Assembly: GCF_026625805.1 (NCBI RefSeq)
Contig: NZ_CP113064.1
Location: 1,736,001 to 1,800,000, forward strand
DNA: 64,000 bases
Source: Brevundimonas sp. SL130
Lineage (GTDB): Bacteria > Pseudomonadota > Alphaproteobacteria > Caulobacterales > Caulobacteraceae
Direction of reading: 5' to 3'
Positions 1-8,832 of the stretch are shown here, one piece after another. Numbering within the stretch: the stretch's first letter is position 1; the number at the start of each line of letters is the position of its first letter. The position numbers and the translations under genes are program-made. Under the pieces are notes generated by a model. That model was given only the letters and a program-made list of their open reading frames with translations. It was not told the origin of the DNA and did not search any database.

Positions 1-2
1 GC

Positions 3-176
3 TTTGAAGACACGACGTCCCTGCGTCAGGCCCTGCGCGACGACGCCGACCTGATTCGCAGCAAGGTGATCGGCCGGGTCGAGACGGCCCGCGACGGCAT
101 CCGCGACGAACCGATGAGGACCACCCTCTACGCCCTGGGTCTCGGCGTCATCATCGGCATGCTGCTGCGTCGATAG
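3..176 (+). CDS. C-terminal end of a small membrane-anchored DUF883/YqjD-like protein (partial)
   Basis: Only the last 57 codons are inside the window; the frame is open from base 3 and stops with TAG at 174-176. The visible part is a charged helical stretch rich in Arg and Asp, then a single hydrophobic segment (LYALGLGVIIGMLL) ending in two arginines. A charged amphipathic helix plus one C-terminal transmembrane segment is the layout of ElaB/YqjD/DUF883 proteins, which tether to the inner membrane and in E. coli bind ribosomes. The assignment rests on this layout alone because the N-terminal part is missing. Confidence 0.55.
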   Translation, partial: FEDTTSLRQALRDDADLIRSKVIGRVETARDGIRDEPMRTTLYALGLGVIIGMLLRR

Positions 177-197
177 ACACCTGGCCAACCAAACCTC

Positions 198-300
198 GTC
201 ATCCTAGGCCTTGTGCCTAGGATCCATACGCTCGGTCTTAGGGCGGGGCGCTGCTGCCAACACCGGGATTATGGATCCTAGGCACAAGGCCTAGGATGAC
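198..300. repeat. Perfect 31-bp inverted repeat (palindromic intergenic element)
   Basis: Arms at 198-228 and 270-300 are exact reverse complements over 31 bases, separated by 41 bases. Each arm is itself nearly palindromic around CCTAGG...CCTAGG (ATCCTAGGCACAAGGCCTAGG). It lies between the end of the DUF883-like gene and the convergent MBL-fold gene, so it could act as a bidirectional terminator. The nested palindromes suggest a dispersed repeat unit rather than a simple terminator, and there is no U-tract. Confidence 0.85.
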
Positions 301-315
301 GGACATTGGGGCGGT

Positions 316-1017
316 TCACGCCGGCCCCACCGGCTCCCGCTGGATCGGCGCCCTTTGCAGCGCCGCGTCCGACACGAACGGATTGGTCCGCCGCTCCTCG
401 CCGAAGGTCGAGATCGGCCCGTGCCCCGGCACGAAGGTCACGTCGTCGCCCAGCGGCCACAGCTTTTCGACCACGGCGCGGATCAGGGCGGGCGGATCGC
501 TCATCGGAAAATCGGTGCGGCCGACCGATCCCTTGAACAGCACGTCCCCGACCTGGGCGAATCGCGCCGCCCGATTGAAGAAGATCACATGGCCCGGCGT
601 GTGACCGGGGCAGTGGCGCACCTCCCAGGTGGTCTCGCCCAGGCTGACCGTATCGCCGTCCTCCAGCCAGCGGTCGGGGGTGAAGGGCCGCGCGTCTGGC
701 AGGCCGTACATTCGGCCGCTCTCGACGATCCGGTCGATCCAGAACTGATCGGCCTTCTGCGGCCCGGTGATCTGGACCCCGGTCTTCTCCTGCATCTCGG
801 CCGCGCCGCCGGCGTGGTCCAGGTGGCCGTGGGTGATCCAGATCTGGTCCAGGGTCAGGCCGCGTCGGGCCACCTCGCCCAGAACCGCATCCACCGACCC
901 GCCAGGATCAATCACGGCGGCCTTGTTCGTCGCAGTGCACCAGACGGTGGTGCAGTTCTGCTGAAGCGGGGTGACGGGCGTGACGAAGACGCCGATGGGG
1001 GAGGCGGGCTGGCTCAT
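316..1017 (-). CDS. MBL-fold hydrolase, glyoxalase-II/YcbL-like
   Basis: 233-residue metallo-beta-lactamase-fold protein. The metal motif THGHLDHAGG (His63, His65, Asp67, His68) and the later CPGHTPGH and VPGHGP segments give a complete binuclear Zn/Fe site. Length and motif spacing fit the short YcbL/GloC type of glyoxalase II, which hydrolyses S-D-lactoylglutathione, rather than the longer classical GloB; the substrate cannot be read from sequence. No signal peptide is seen, so it should be cytoplasmic. It is transcribed away from tig, with about 190 bases between the two starts. Confidence 0.85.
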   Translation of the reverse strand: MSQPASPIGVFVTPVTPLQQNCTTVWCTATNKAAVIDPGGSVDAVLGEVARRGLTLDQIWITHGHLDHAGGAAEMQEKTGVQITGPQKADQFWIDRIVESGRMYGLPDARPFTPDRWLEDGDTVSLGETTWEVRHCPGHTPGHVIFFNRAARFAQVGDVLFKGSVGRTDFPMSDPPALIRAVVEKLWPLGDDVTFVPGHGPISTFGEERRTNPFVSDAALQRAPIQREPVGPA

Positions 1018-1209
1018 TCAGCTAACATAACCCCCGATGCGGCGCGAAACCACCGTCCGAGGCCACGCTCACGTTGACCTTTGGAGCCCTTCTCGACATA
1101 AGGGCGGGCTTCGAGGCGCCGCTCCTAACGGGGCGGCCTTCTTGCTTTATCCATTCCGCGCCGACCGTTTCGACGGTCCATGCGCCCCAGAGCGTCAGAA
1201 ATCCCGACC

Positions 1210-2553
1210 ATGCAAGTCGTCGAAAAGTCGAACGAAGGCCTCAGCCGCGTGTTCGCGGTCACCATTCCCGTCGCGGAGCTGAACCAGAAGCTCGAAGCCC
1301 GCGTCAAGGAAGTCGCCCCCCAGGTGAAGCTGAAGGGCTTCCGTCCTGGCAAGGTGCCGGTCGCCCACGTCAAGAAGACCTTCGGCCGCGAGTTCATGGG
1401 CGAGATCATCAACGCCGAACTGAACGAGACCAGCCAGAAGGCCCTCGACGAGGCCAAGATCCGTCCGGCCGCCCCGGCCGAGATGAAGCTGACCTCCGAC
1501 ATGGACAAGGTCATGGCCGGTCAGGAAGACCTGGCCTATGAAATGGCCCTGGAAATCATGCCGGACTTCACCCCGGTCGATCCCAAGACCCTGAAGCTGG
1601 ACCGCCCGACCTATGAAGCCTCGGACGCCGATCTGGACGAGGCTCTGACCGAGCTGGCCGGCCAGGCCAAGTCCTACGAGGACAAGAAGGGCAAGACCGT
1701 CAAGGCCGCCGAGGGCGACCAACTGACCATCGACTTCCTGGGCAAGCTGGACGGCGAACCCTTCGACGGCGGCGCCGCCGAGGACGCGGACCTGGTCATC
1801 GGCTCGGGCCGTTTCATCCCCGGCTTCGAAGAACAACTGACCGGCGCCAAGGTCGGTGAAGAGAAGACCATCGAGGTCACCTTCCCCGAGAACTACCAAG
1901 CCGCCCACCTGGCCGGCAAACTGGCCACCTTCGACGTCAAGGTGAAGGCCATCAAGGCCGAGGTCGAAGCCAAGGTGGACGACGAGTTCGCCAAGCGCAT
2001 CGGCTTGGAGTCGCTGGACAAGCTGAAGGAACTGCTGAGCCAGAACCTGAACCAGCAATACGCCGGCGCCGCCCGCTTCAAGCTGAAGCGCGCCCTGCTG
2101 GACCAGCTGGACACGGCCCATGACTTCCTGCTGCCGCCGAAGATGGTCGAGGCCGAGTTCGACGGCATCTGGCAACAGGTCGAGGCCGACAAGGCCGCCG
2201 GCCGCCTGCCGGAAGAGGACGCCGCCAAGTCCGACGAAGACCTGAAGACCGAATACCGCAAGATCGCCGAGCGTCGCGTGCGCCTGGGTCTGGTCCTGGC
2301 CGAGATCGGCCGCGCCAACAACGTCCAGGTCACCGACCAGGAGCTGAACGCCGCCCTGCTCCAGGAAGCCCGCAACTATCCGGGCCAGGAACAGGCCGTC
2401 CTGAACTTCTACCGCCAGAACCCCAACGCCGCCGCCCAGATGCGCGCGCCGATCTACGAGGAAAAGGTCGTCGACCTGATCGTCGGCCTGGCCGAAGTCA
2501 CCGACACCCCGATCAGCAAGGAAGAGCTGCTGAAGGAAGACGAAGAGGGCTGA
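1210..2553 (+). CDS. tig: Trigger factor, ribosome-associated peptidyl-prolyl isomerase/chaperone
   Basis: 447 residues. The N-terminal ribosome-binding domain contains the signature around FRPGKVP (GFRPGKVPVAHVKKTFG), followed by an FKBP-type PPIase domain (about residues 150-245, with GDQLTIDFLGKLDGEPFDGG and FIPGFEEQLTGA) and a long helical C-terminal chaperone domain. I start at ATG 1210 (MQVVEKSNEGLSRVF) because family members begin with MQV-like sequence; an in-frame ATG at 1180 would add ten non-conserved residues. It heads the tig-clpP-clpX-lon block. A copy of its 3' end recurs as a remnant near 3.7 kb. Confidence 0.97.
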   Translation: MQVVEKSNEGLSRVFAVTIPVAELNQKLEARVKEVAPQVKLKGFRPGKVPVAHVKKTFGREFMGEIINAELNETSQKALDEAKIRPAAPAEMKLTSDMDKVMAGQEDLAYEMALEIMPDFTPVDPKTLKLDRPTYEASDADLDEALTELAGQAKSYEDKKGKTVKAAEGDQLTIDFLGKLDGEPFDGGAAEDADLVIGSGRFIPGFEEQLTGAKVGEEKTIEVTFPENYQAAHLAGKLATFDVKVKAIKAEVEAKVDDEFAKRIGLESLDKLKELLSQNLNQQYAGAARFKLKRALLDQLDTAHDFLLPPKMVEAEFDGIWQQVEADKAAGRLPEEDAAKSDEDLKTEYRKIAERRVRLGLVLAEIGRANNVQVTDQELNAALLQEARNYPGQEQAVLNFYRQNPNAAAQMRAPIYEEKVVDLIVGLAEVTDTPISKEELLKEDEEG

Positions 2554-2591
2554 TCGCCCTCCGTCCTCTCAGGACGAAGACGGACGGTTTC

Positions 2592-2624
2592 AAGGGGTTC
2601 GCGCTTGCGCGAGCCCCTTTCTTC
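2592..2624 (+). terminator. Rho-independent terminator of tig
   Basis: A 13-bp stem (2592-2604 with 2607-2619, one G-U pair) reading AAGGGGTTCGCGC is followed by TTTCTTCG, 38 bases after the tig stop codon. Confidence 0.85.
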
Positions 2625-2734
2625 GTTGGAATGGACGACGACGCGTCGTCATTGCCGACCCTCGTCTCCGATCCTTCCGTTGTGTTCCGTCCGATTTGAG
2701 GTAGCGTCGCCTCGGAAAAAGCGGAGGGATGCGG

Positions 2735-3652
2735 ATGTCGTCGGCCTTGTTAGCCCTGTCTCTCGCACTTGCGATTCAGGAACCGTCCGCCGTTCTCGAT
2801 GATGTGGTGGTGACGGCGGCTCCCCTGACGCCGGAGGTCGCTCGATCCTATGTCGATCACGTCGCCAATCCTCCCCTTCGCGCCTTGAGTCTGGCCACTT
2901 GGCGGACGCCCGTGTGTCTTCTGGTCGAAAACCTGGCCCCTGAGGCGAAGTCGATCGTCTCAGCGCGGATCGTCGCCCGGGCGCAGACCCTCGGAATCGA
3001 GGTCCGCGAGGGATGCCGCCCGAATCTGGTCGTGATTTTCACGTCGGACGGTGCTGCAACCGCGTCCGATCTCGTCTCTGCCATGCCGTCCCTCTTTCGG
3101 TTGAAAGCCGGCGAGCCGCAGGGCGACCGCGGTGAGCTAAGACAGTTCGAAACCACCACCGCGCCCGTCCGCTGGTGGACCATGTCCGGCGACTTCAGCA
3201 CGCAGCGCGGCGCCTTTTTGACTCCGACGCAAGGCGACGGCGGTCAATTCGGTTTGGACAGCGCGCGCAGCGGCAGCGCGCCTATGGTGGCGGCTGATCC
3301 GGGAGAGATCTACCTGAACCAGAATCAGGTCCGGGCGATCATCCGGTCCACTGTCGTCGTCGATGCGCGTCAGACCGACGGCGTTTCGACTGAAGCTCTC
3401 GCCGATTACATTTCCCTGGTCGCCTTGGCGGAAGTGGACCCCGACGCAGACACGCAGAAATTTCCGACCATCCTCAATCTTTGGCGCGGACAGGCTGACC
3501 TGCCGGCTATGACGACTTGGGACTGGGCCTATCTGAAAGGGCTTTATAAGGCGGAGCTTCGGATCTCGGGCAGCATCTCCCCCGTCCGCTCGCGGTTTCA
3601 GCTCAACGAGATCGCCCGGTCCATGGCGCGCGTAGACCCGCCGTCGCCCTAG
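2735..3652 (+). CDS. Exported protein of unknown function, paralogue 1
   Basis: About 305 residues. It has a short hydrophobic signal segment (SSALLALSLALAIQ) and then a mature N-terminus reading LDDVVVTAAPL, which resembles a TonB box. I cannot assign a family. Conserved points shared with the next gene are a single Cys after a Trp-Arg pair (WRTPVCLLVENL), GCRPNLVVIFTSD, APVRWW, an IIRSTVVVD strand, LADYISLVALAEVDPDA and a C-terminal DW-x-YLKGLYKA. ATG 2735 is preferred because GGAGG is 8 bases upstream; ATG 2729 would place it too close. It and its paralogue interrupt the tig-clpP spacing. Confidence 0.8.
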   Translation: MSSALLALSLALAIQEPSAVLDDVVVTAAPLTPEVARSYVDHVANPPLRALSLATWRTPVCLLVENLAPEAKSIVSARIVARAQTLGIEVREGCRPNLVVIFTSDGAATASDLVSAMPSLFRLKAGEPQGDRGELRQFETTTAPVRWWTMSGDFSTQRGAFLTPTQGDGGQFGLDSARSGSAPMVAADPGEIYLNQNQVRAIIRSTVVVDARQTDGVSTEALADYISLVALAEVDPDADTQKFPTILNLWRGQADLPAMTTWDWAYLKGLYKAELRISGSISPVRSRFQLNEIARSMARVDPPSP

Positions 3653-3655
3653 ACC

Positions 3656-3808
3656 AGCATCCTGACCGAGATCGGTTGCGCCAATCCCGCCCAGACGCGG
3701 GCGCCGATCTACGAGGAAAAAGGTCGTCGGCCTGATCGTCGGCCTGGCCGAAGTCACCGACATGTCGATCAGCAAGGAAGAGCGGCTGAAGGAAGACGAA
3801 GAGGGGAG
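3656..3808 (+). pseudogene. Decayed duplicate of the tig 3' end
   Basis: The sequence from CTGACCGAGATCGG (about 3662) to GAAGACGAAGAGGGG (about 3807) repeats the 3' end of tig at 2297-2550. Relative to tig, roughly 110 bases are deleted after the GCCAAT/GCCAAC position, one extra A lies in the GAGGAAAAA run (frameshift), and the final TGA is lost. It sits exactly between the two exported paralogues, where paralogue 2 would have its own upstream tig end if the duplicated unit was tig-3'-end plus gene. It is non-coding now. Confidence 0.85.
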
Positions 3809-3920
3809 GCCAGTCCGACCAGTCTTACGGAAGCGTAACTGTTCTATGCTGCTGGTCTGTCTTAGGTTGTGGGCCCCGCATCCACGCGGCCCGTTTTCTT
3901 GGCACATGCGCGAGTGAGTT

Positions 3921-4847
3921 ATGGTCAGTTCTTCCGTTATGGCGCTGGCGCTGTTGCTGGGCGGGCAAGCTTCGCCTCCTCAAACCACCCAGCTTCAGCC
4001 TGACCCTCAGCCGACTGAGGCTCAGGCCGACCTCGGCGAAGTAACGGTGCTGGGGCGGAGCCTGGACTCGCGTGTGGAGTCCTTCATCGAAGAAGTGGCG
4101 GCTCCCCCGAAAGGGGTCGGTCTGGCGCGCTGGCATAGGGATGTCTGCATAGGCGTGGCCAATCTCGCCCAGCCCTATGCTCAGTTCGTCGTGGACCGCG
4201 TATCCGAGGTCGCGCTTGACCTTGGGCTCAACACGGGCGAGCCCGGTTGCAAGGCGAACGTCATGATAATTTTCGCCAATGACGCGTCGGATGTCGCCCG
4301 TCGGATCGTTTCGGAAGATCCAGATGGATTTCGCCCAGCGCTTCAGCATACGGACCTCGGACGGGATGCGCTTGATCGCTTTCAGAACAGCGACGCTCCC
4401 GTGCGTTGGTGGCATGTGAGTCTTCCCGTGAGCGCTGACACGGGGGATCTGGCCATCGCACTCAGCAGTGATGATGAGCCGCCGTCCCTTACTGTGAGGG
4501 GAAGCAGCCGGCTTCGGAGTGGTATTCGCAACGACTTGGCTCGCGTGATCATCATTGTGGACATGACGCAGCTGGGCGAGACCAGATTTTCTGCCTTGGC
4601 GGACTATTTGGCGCTCTTGTCGATGGCGCAGATCAATCCGGATGCAGAGGTTTCGAGCGAAGCCAGTATCCTCTCCCTCTTTAATTCCGGGACGCTTCAG
4701 GACGCCATGACGGACTGGGATATGAACTATCTTCGTTCGCTCTATGAGGCGCCAGGCGATCGTCCAAATCCCGCGTATCAGGCACGCGAGATAGGCCGCG
4801 TCATGGTGCGCAGCAAACAGGCTGCATCGGACGCAGGAGGCGATTGA
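3921..4847 (+). CDS. Exported protein of unknown function, paralogue 2
   Basis: 308 residues, similar along its whole length to the gene at 2735. It has a signal segment (VMALALLLGGQA), mature-start motif LGEVTVLGRSL, a Cys in WHRDVCIGVANLAQP, CKANVMIIFANDASD, APVRWWHVS, RNDLARVIIIVD, LADYLALLSMAQINPDA and DWDMNYLRSLYEA. The conserved Cys pair (about residues 74 and 112) could form a disulphide in the periplasm. The upstream signal is weak (GAGTGAG). No function is known to me. Codon use is somewhat less GC-biased than in tig or clpP, consistent with a rapidly evolving accessory gene. Confidence 0.8.
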   Translation: MVSSSVMALALLLGGQASPPQTTQLQPDPQPTEAQADLGEVTVLGRSLDSRVESFIEEVAAPPKGVGLARWHRDVCIGVANLAQPYAQFVVDRVSEVALDLGLNTGEPGCKANVMIIFANDASDVARRIVSEDPDGFRPALQHTDLGRDALDRFQNSDAPVRWWHVSLPVSADTGDLAIALSSDDEPPSLTVRGSSRLRSGIRNDLARVIIIVDMTQLGETRFSALADYLALLSMAQINPDAEVSSEASILSLFNSGTLQDAMTDWDMNYLRSLYEAPGDRPNPAYQAREIGRVMVRSKQAASDAGGD

Positions 4848-4856
4848 GTCTCCACA

Positions 4857-4964
4857 TCTATTAACGGCGTCCGCAATGACCTTGGTCGTGTCGTCGTCAT
4901 TGTGGATGTCGCTCGCTTAGGGCCTTCCGGTCGAGCCAGAATATTTCTGGCCGCGTCGGCTTAG
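4857..4964 (+). pseudogene. Fragment of a third copy of the exported-protein family
   Basis: The frame 4863-4964 reads GVRNDLGRVVVIVDVARLG, matching GIRNDLARVIIIVDMTQLG of paralogue 2 (bases about 4519-4578), then drifts and stops. No start or upstream half remains. Together with the tig remnant it shows repeated tandem duplication followed by decay. The remaining 290 bases to clpP hold no gene I can recognise and probably carry the clpP promoter. Confidence 0.75.
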
Positions 4965-5256
4965 GTCGAGCCCGCACGAACAAGGCGAGCGATTAGCGAT
5001 CCTCTACTCTTTCCGAGGGGGGCAAGTGGACGCCGTAACCGGTTGAATATCAGATATTTTCGGCCACTCGGTTTTGCCCTCTTTGATCGCCCCGTTCTAA
5101 AGCTCAGAGGTGTAAAAACTTGCGGCATGATTTGTGAAATTCTGACCGCAGAACGGCTTCCCAGACCCCGCCTTGCGCCAACCCTCAGGGGACGCGATAT
5201 GCTAGTCACGAAGGTCGCGATCTGAATCGCGTCCACGGCATCCCTAGAAGGCCCAT

Positions 5257-5904
5257 ATGCGCGATCCGATCGAACTGATGAACATGAACCTCGTCCCCAT
5301 GGTGGTCGAGCAGTCCAGCCGGGGCGAGCGCTCCTTCGACATCTTCTCGCGTCTGTTGCGCGAGCGGATCATCTTCCTGACGGGGCCGTTCGAGGACGGC
5401 ATGGCCTCGCTGATCTGCGCCCAGCTGCTGTTCCTGGAGTCGGAGAATCCCAAGAAGGAGATCTCCATGTATATCAACAGCCCCGGCGGACAGGTGTCCT
5501 CGGCGCTCGCGATCTACGACACCATGCAATATATCAAGAGCCCGGTTTCGACCGTGGTCATGGGCATGGCGGCCTCGGCCGGCTCGCTGATCCTGACGGC
5601 CGGCGCTGCGGGCCAGCGCATCGCCCTGCCGAACGCGCGCATCATGGTGCACCAGCCCTCGGGCGGTTTCCGCGGCCAGGCCTCGGACATCGAGCTGCAC
5701 GCCGCCGACATCCGCTACACCAAGAAGCGTCTGAACGAGATCTACGTCCACCACACCGGCCGGACCTACGAGGAAGTCGAAAAGACCCTGGACCGCGACC
5801 ACTTCATGTCGGCCGAAGACGCCAAGAGCTGGGGCATCGTCGATCACGTCTATGACCGCCGCGAACAGGCCGACGCCGACGGCGTCAAGACCCCCGGCCA
5901 CTAA
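5257..5904 (+). CDS. clpP: ATP-dependent Clp protease, proteolytic subunit
   Basis: 215 residues, of normal family length. The catalytic triad is visible: Ser107 in GMAASAGS, His132 in VHQPSGGF and Asp181 in [19 protein letters not shown] and the handle region are intact. The start at 5257 has AGAAGG just upstream. ClpP forms a tetradecameric cytoplasmic protease with ClpX (encoded at 7191), which in Caulobacter relatives degrades cell-cycle regulators. The gene stands alone and ends in a terminator. Confidence 0.97.
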   Translation: MRDPIELMNMNLVPMVVEQSSRGERSFDIFSRLLRERIIFLTGPFEDGMASLICAQLLFLESENPKKEISMYINSPGGQVSSALAIYDTMQYIKSPVSTVVMGMAASAGSLILTAGAAGQRIALPNARIMVHQPSGGFRGQASDIELHAADIRYTKKRLNEIYVHHTGRTYEEVEKTLDRDHFMSAEDAKSWGIVDHVYDRREQADADGVKTPGH

Positions 5905-5924
5905 GGCCTTATCCAAACAAGGCG

Positions 5925-5957
5925 AAGGGGGCGCGTCCTGGCGGCGCGCCCTTTTCC
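5925..5957 (+). terminator. Rho-independent terminator of clpP
   Basis: GC stem GGGCGCG/CGCGCCC (extendable by flanking A-T pairs) with a 9-base loop, followed by TTTTCC, about 20 bases after the clpP stop. Confidence 0.7.
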
Positions 5958-5979
5958 ATTTTCGACGATCGGAACCGTC

Positions 5980-6300
5980 ATGCAGTTCACACGCGATCCC
6001 AGCGGCACGGTCGAGGTCGACGGCGAGACCTATGTGTGGGAGCTCCGCCGCCAGCCTCAGCCCAAGGGCGGCAATGTCTGGGAGGGCATGGCCGTGTCCC
6101 TGCGCCACGCCGACTTCAAACGCGAGGCCATCGTCCAGTTTCCGCCGCCCCTGCGGCCGAACGGCCGGCCCGACGTCGAGAAGCAGCGGGTCAACGTCGA
6201 CGCCGTGCGCAATGCGGTGACGGCGGCCATTGAGGCGGGCTGGGATCCGACCTCGCGCGGCAAGGCCGTGGTCTTCGACGTCGACGCCGACGGCCGCTGA
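5980..6300 (+). CDS. Conserved hypothetical protein, 106 residues
   Basis: A small soluble protein without a signal peptide or membrane segment, rich in charged residues (VEVDGETYVWELRRQP ... GWDPTSRGKAVVFDVDADG). The ending resembles short proteins that pair with a large enzyme or bind nucleic acid, but I recognise no family. Coding status is supported by codon-position GC bias and a clean start 23 bases after the clpP terminator. It sits between clpP and the cicA-like gene. Confidence 0.7.
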   Translation: MQFTRDPSGTVEVDGETYVWELRRQPQPKGGNVWEGMAVSLRHADFKREAIVQFPPPLRPNGRPDVEKQRVNVDAVRNAVTAAIEAGWDPTSRGKAVVFDVDADGR

Positions 6301-6336
6301 CCCCGGCTGACGCCCAGGTTGGGCCCTGGTTGAGAC

Positions 6337-6996
6337 TCAGGGCCGGGCCTTGAACACCCGGAACCCGGCCTCCTGCGCCATGGCCAGCATTTCGCGGTCG
6401 CCCGAGGTGTCGCCATAGGCGGCCCGCAGCGCCATGTCCTCGCCATAGGCGGTCTTCAGCCGGCGCACCTTCTCCTCGCCGCGACAATTGGGTCCGGCGA
6501 AACCGCCCGTGACCCGGTCTTGCGAATCAAACGCCAGGCCGGTGCCCAGCAGGGCGTCGGCCCCCAGTTTCCGCGCAAAGGGCGCCACGGTCGTCTCGGG
6601 CGAGGCGGTCACGATTACGCGATGGGCGCCGCGCCGGCCCCAGTCGTCCCAGACCGCCAGGGCGTCGGGCCGCATGAACCGCGGCCAGGCCTCGTCCGCG
6701 AACCGCGCCGCCTCGGCCTCCAGCCGTTCGCGGGCCTCGCCGGCCAGGAATTCCTTCACCGAGGCGGCCTTGATCCGTCCCCGGTCGCGATGCCGCCCAT
6801 AGGCCGCCAGGGCAGGGGCCAGCTTGACCAGACCCAGGGCCCAGCCGCCCGGCCCGGCCTTCCAGCGCAGGAATTCGGTGAAACTGTCGCGCACCGTCAG
6901 GGTGCCGTCGAAGTCGAAGGCGACGAGGGGCGTCGTCCCCAGTCCCGACTTGGCCGAGGACTGGCGCCGATCCTGCACGCTTCCCATGTCAGACAT
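6337..6996 (-). CDS. cicA: HAD-IB family phosphatase, CicA-like
   Basis: 219 residues. HAD motif I is VAFDFDGTLTVRDSF, motif II is VIVTASPETTVAPFA, and the late Asp pair is in AYGDTSGDREML, with Lys in the GEEKVRRLK segment. This is the SerB/PGP1-like HAD-IB subfamily with a helical cap between motifs I and II. In Caulobacter crescentus a gene of this type (cicA) lies between clpP and clpX on the opposite strand, exactly as here, and its overexpression disturbs growth and morphology; the symbol rests on that synteny. I start at 6996, preceded by AAGGCG, rather than at the in-frame ATG ten codons upstream. Confidence 0.8.
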   Translation of the reverse strand: MSDMGSVQDRRQSSAKSGLGTTPLVAFDFDGTLTVRDSFTEFLRWKAGPGGWALGLVKLAPALAAYGRHRDRGRIKAASVKEFLAGEARERLEAEAARFADEAWPRFMRPDALAVWDDWGRRGAHRVIVTASPETTVAPFARKLGADALLGTGLAFDSQDRVTGGFAGPNCRGEEKVRRLKTAYGEDMALRAAYGDTSGDREMLAMAQEAGFRVFKARP

Positions 6997-7190
6997 TCGC
7001 CTTGATCCCCAACGACACTGATCCATCCACGCACTGCAACAATCCCATGCGTCCTTCGGGGTTGTCGTCGAACGTGGGATGGGTGATTGTCATTTTTTGA
7101 AGACCTTTGCGTCCAGAGTGCTGGAATCAACGTGGAGGAAGCGCGTCTCGGGCCATTTCGGTCCGCTCCGCGGGAGTGAGATAAGGGTCT

Positions 7191-8459
7191 ATGACCAAAG
7201 CAGCCGGCACCGACGCTAAAAGCACCCTCTACTGCTCGTTCTGCGGAAAGAGCCAGCACGAGGTCCGCAAACTGATTGCGGGCCCGACCGTCTTCATCTG
7301 CGATGAATGTGTCGAACTGTGCATGGACATCATCCGTGAAGAGCACAAGATCGGGTTCAAGAAGACCACCGACGGCGTCCCCACGCCGAAGGAGATTCGC
7401 GACGTCCTTGACGATTACGTCATCGGCCAGTCGCACGCCAAGAAGGTCCTCTCGGTCGCGGTCCACAATCACTACAAGCGTCTGAACCACGCGACGAAGA
7501 ACAACGACGTCGAACTGGCCAAGTCCAACATCATGCTGATCGGCCCGACCGGCTCGGGCAAGACGCTGCTGGCCCAGACCCTGGCCCGAATCATCGACGT
7601 GCCCTTCACCATGGCCGACGCCACCACCCTGACCGAAGCCGGTTATGTGGGCGAAGACGTCGAGAACATCATTCTGAAGCTGCTCCAGGCCTCCGACTAC
7701 AATGTCGAACGGGCCCAGCGCGGCATCGTCTACATCGATGAAATCGACAAGATCAGCCGCAAGTCGGACAATCCCTCGATCACCCGCGACGTCTCGGGCG
7801 AGGGCGTGCAGCAGGCCCTGCTGAAGATCATGGAAGGCACGGTCGCCTCCGTGCCGCCCCAGGGCGGCCGCAAGCATCCGCAGCAGGAGTTCCTGCAGGT
7901 CGACACCGCCAACATCCTGTTCATCGTCGGCGGCGCCTTCGCCGGCCTGGAGAAGGTGATCTCGGCGCGCGGGGCAGGGGCCTCCATCGGCTTCGGCGCC
8001 CAGGTCAAGGAAATCGACGAACGTCGCACCGGCGACATCCTCAAGGGCGTCGAGCCTGACGACCTGATGCGCTTCGGCCTGATCCCCGAGTTCATCGGCC
8101 GTCTGCCCGTGCTGGCGACCCTGGAAGACCTGGACGAAACCGCCCTGGTCACCATCCTGACCGAGCCCAAGAACGCCCTGGTTAAACAGTACAAGCGCCT
8201 GTTCGAGATGGAGAATGTCGAACTGACCTTCACCGACGACGCCCTGATCGCCGTCGCCAAGAAGGCCATCACCCGCAAGACCGGCGCGCGCGGCCTGCGC
8301 TCGATCCTGGAGGGCATTCTGCTCGAAACCATGTTCGAACTGCCGACCTTCGAAGGCGTCGAAGAGGTCGTGGTCAACGCCGAAGTCATCGACGGCAAGG
8401 CCCAGCCCCTGCTGATCTATTCCGAAGCCTCGAAGAAAAAAGCCGACGGCGCCGCCTGA
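7191..8459 (+). CDS. clpX: ATP-dependent Clp protease, ATP-binding subunit ClpX
   Basis: 422 residues. The N-terminal zinc-binding domain has Cys15, Cys18, Cys37 and Cys40 (CSFCGK...CDEC). The AAA+ core shows Walker A GPTGSGKT, Walker B VYIDEIDK, the pore-loop GYVGED and the RGVQ/IGF-type segments, and sensor 2 in GARGLRSI. It unfolds substrates and feeds them to ClpP. The start is followed directly by the family's TKAAG...STLYCSFC N-terminus. Confidence 0.98.
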   Translation: MTKAAGTDAKSTLYCSFCGKSQHEVRKLIAGPTVFICDECVELCMDIIREEHKIGFKKTTDGVPTPKEIRDVLDDYVIGQSHAKKVLSVAVHNHYKRLNHATKNNDVELAKSNIMLIGPTGSGKTLLAQTLARIIDVPFTMADATTLTEAGYVGEDVENIILKLLQASDYNVERAQRGIVYIDEIDKISRKSDNPSITRDVSGEGVQQALLKIMEGTVASVPPQGGRKHPQQEFLQVDTANILFIVGGAFAGLEKVISARGAGASIGFGAQVKEIDERRTGDILKGVEPDDLMRFGLIPEFIGRLPVLATLEDLDETALVTILTEPKNALVKQYKRLFEMENVELTFTDDALIAVAKKAITRKTGARGLRSILEGILLETMFELPTFEGVEEVVVNAEVIDGKAQPLLIYSEASKKKADGAA

Positions 8460-8466
8460 TCTGTTC

Positions 8467-8832
8467 CACCTCCCCGTCGGCCTGCGCCGACGGGGAGGAC
8501 AGGCGGGAGCGTCAGCGAGCGCCAGGAGGGGGCGACTCGGTGTTTGAAGCTGGTTCGGTCACCCCCACCGCCTGAGTCGCCCCCGCCTGGTCGCAAGCGC
8601 GACCGGTCCTCCCCCCGCGCCTTCGCGCGCGGAGAGGTGACGCTGTCACGCACTCACCTCCCCGTCGGCGAAGGCCGGCGGGGAGGACAGGCGGGAGCGT
8701 CAGCGAGCGCCAGGAGGGGGCGACTCGGTGTTTGAAGCTGGTCCGGTCATCCCCACCGCCAGAGTCGCCCCCTCCTGGTCGCAAGCGCGACCTGTCCTCC
8801 CCCCGCGCCTTCGCGCGCGGAGAGGTGACCCT
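8467..8832. repeat. Two tandem copies of a 188-bp palindromic element
   Basis: Copy 1 spans 8467-8654 and copy 2 starts at 8655 and fades near 8832; they are about 93% identical by eye. Each begins CACCTCCCCGTCGGC and contains TCAGCGAGCGCCAGGAGGGGG, a central GTGTTTGAAGCTGGT and the complementary half GTCGCCCCC...CCTGGTCGCAAGCGCGAC, so each copy folds into a long imperfect hairpin. No frame is convincingly coding. It lies directly after clpX and may act as a strong terminator; the form suggests a dispersed, transposase-less mobile repeat. Confidence 0.85.

Noticed and set aside
1180..1209. Upstream ATG for tig at 1180
   Set aside because: Adds ten residues not found in trigger factors; ATG 1210 gives the standard MQV start.
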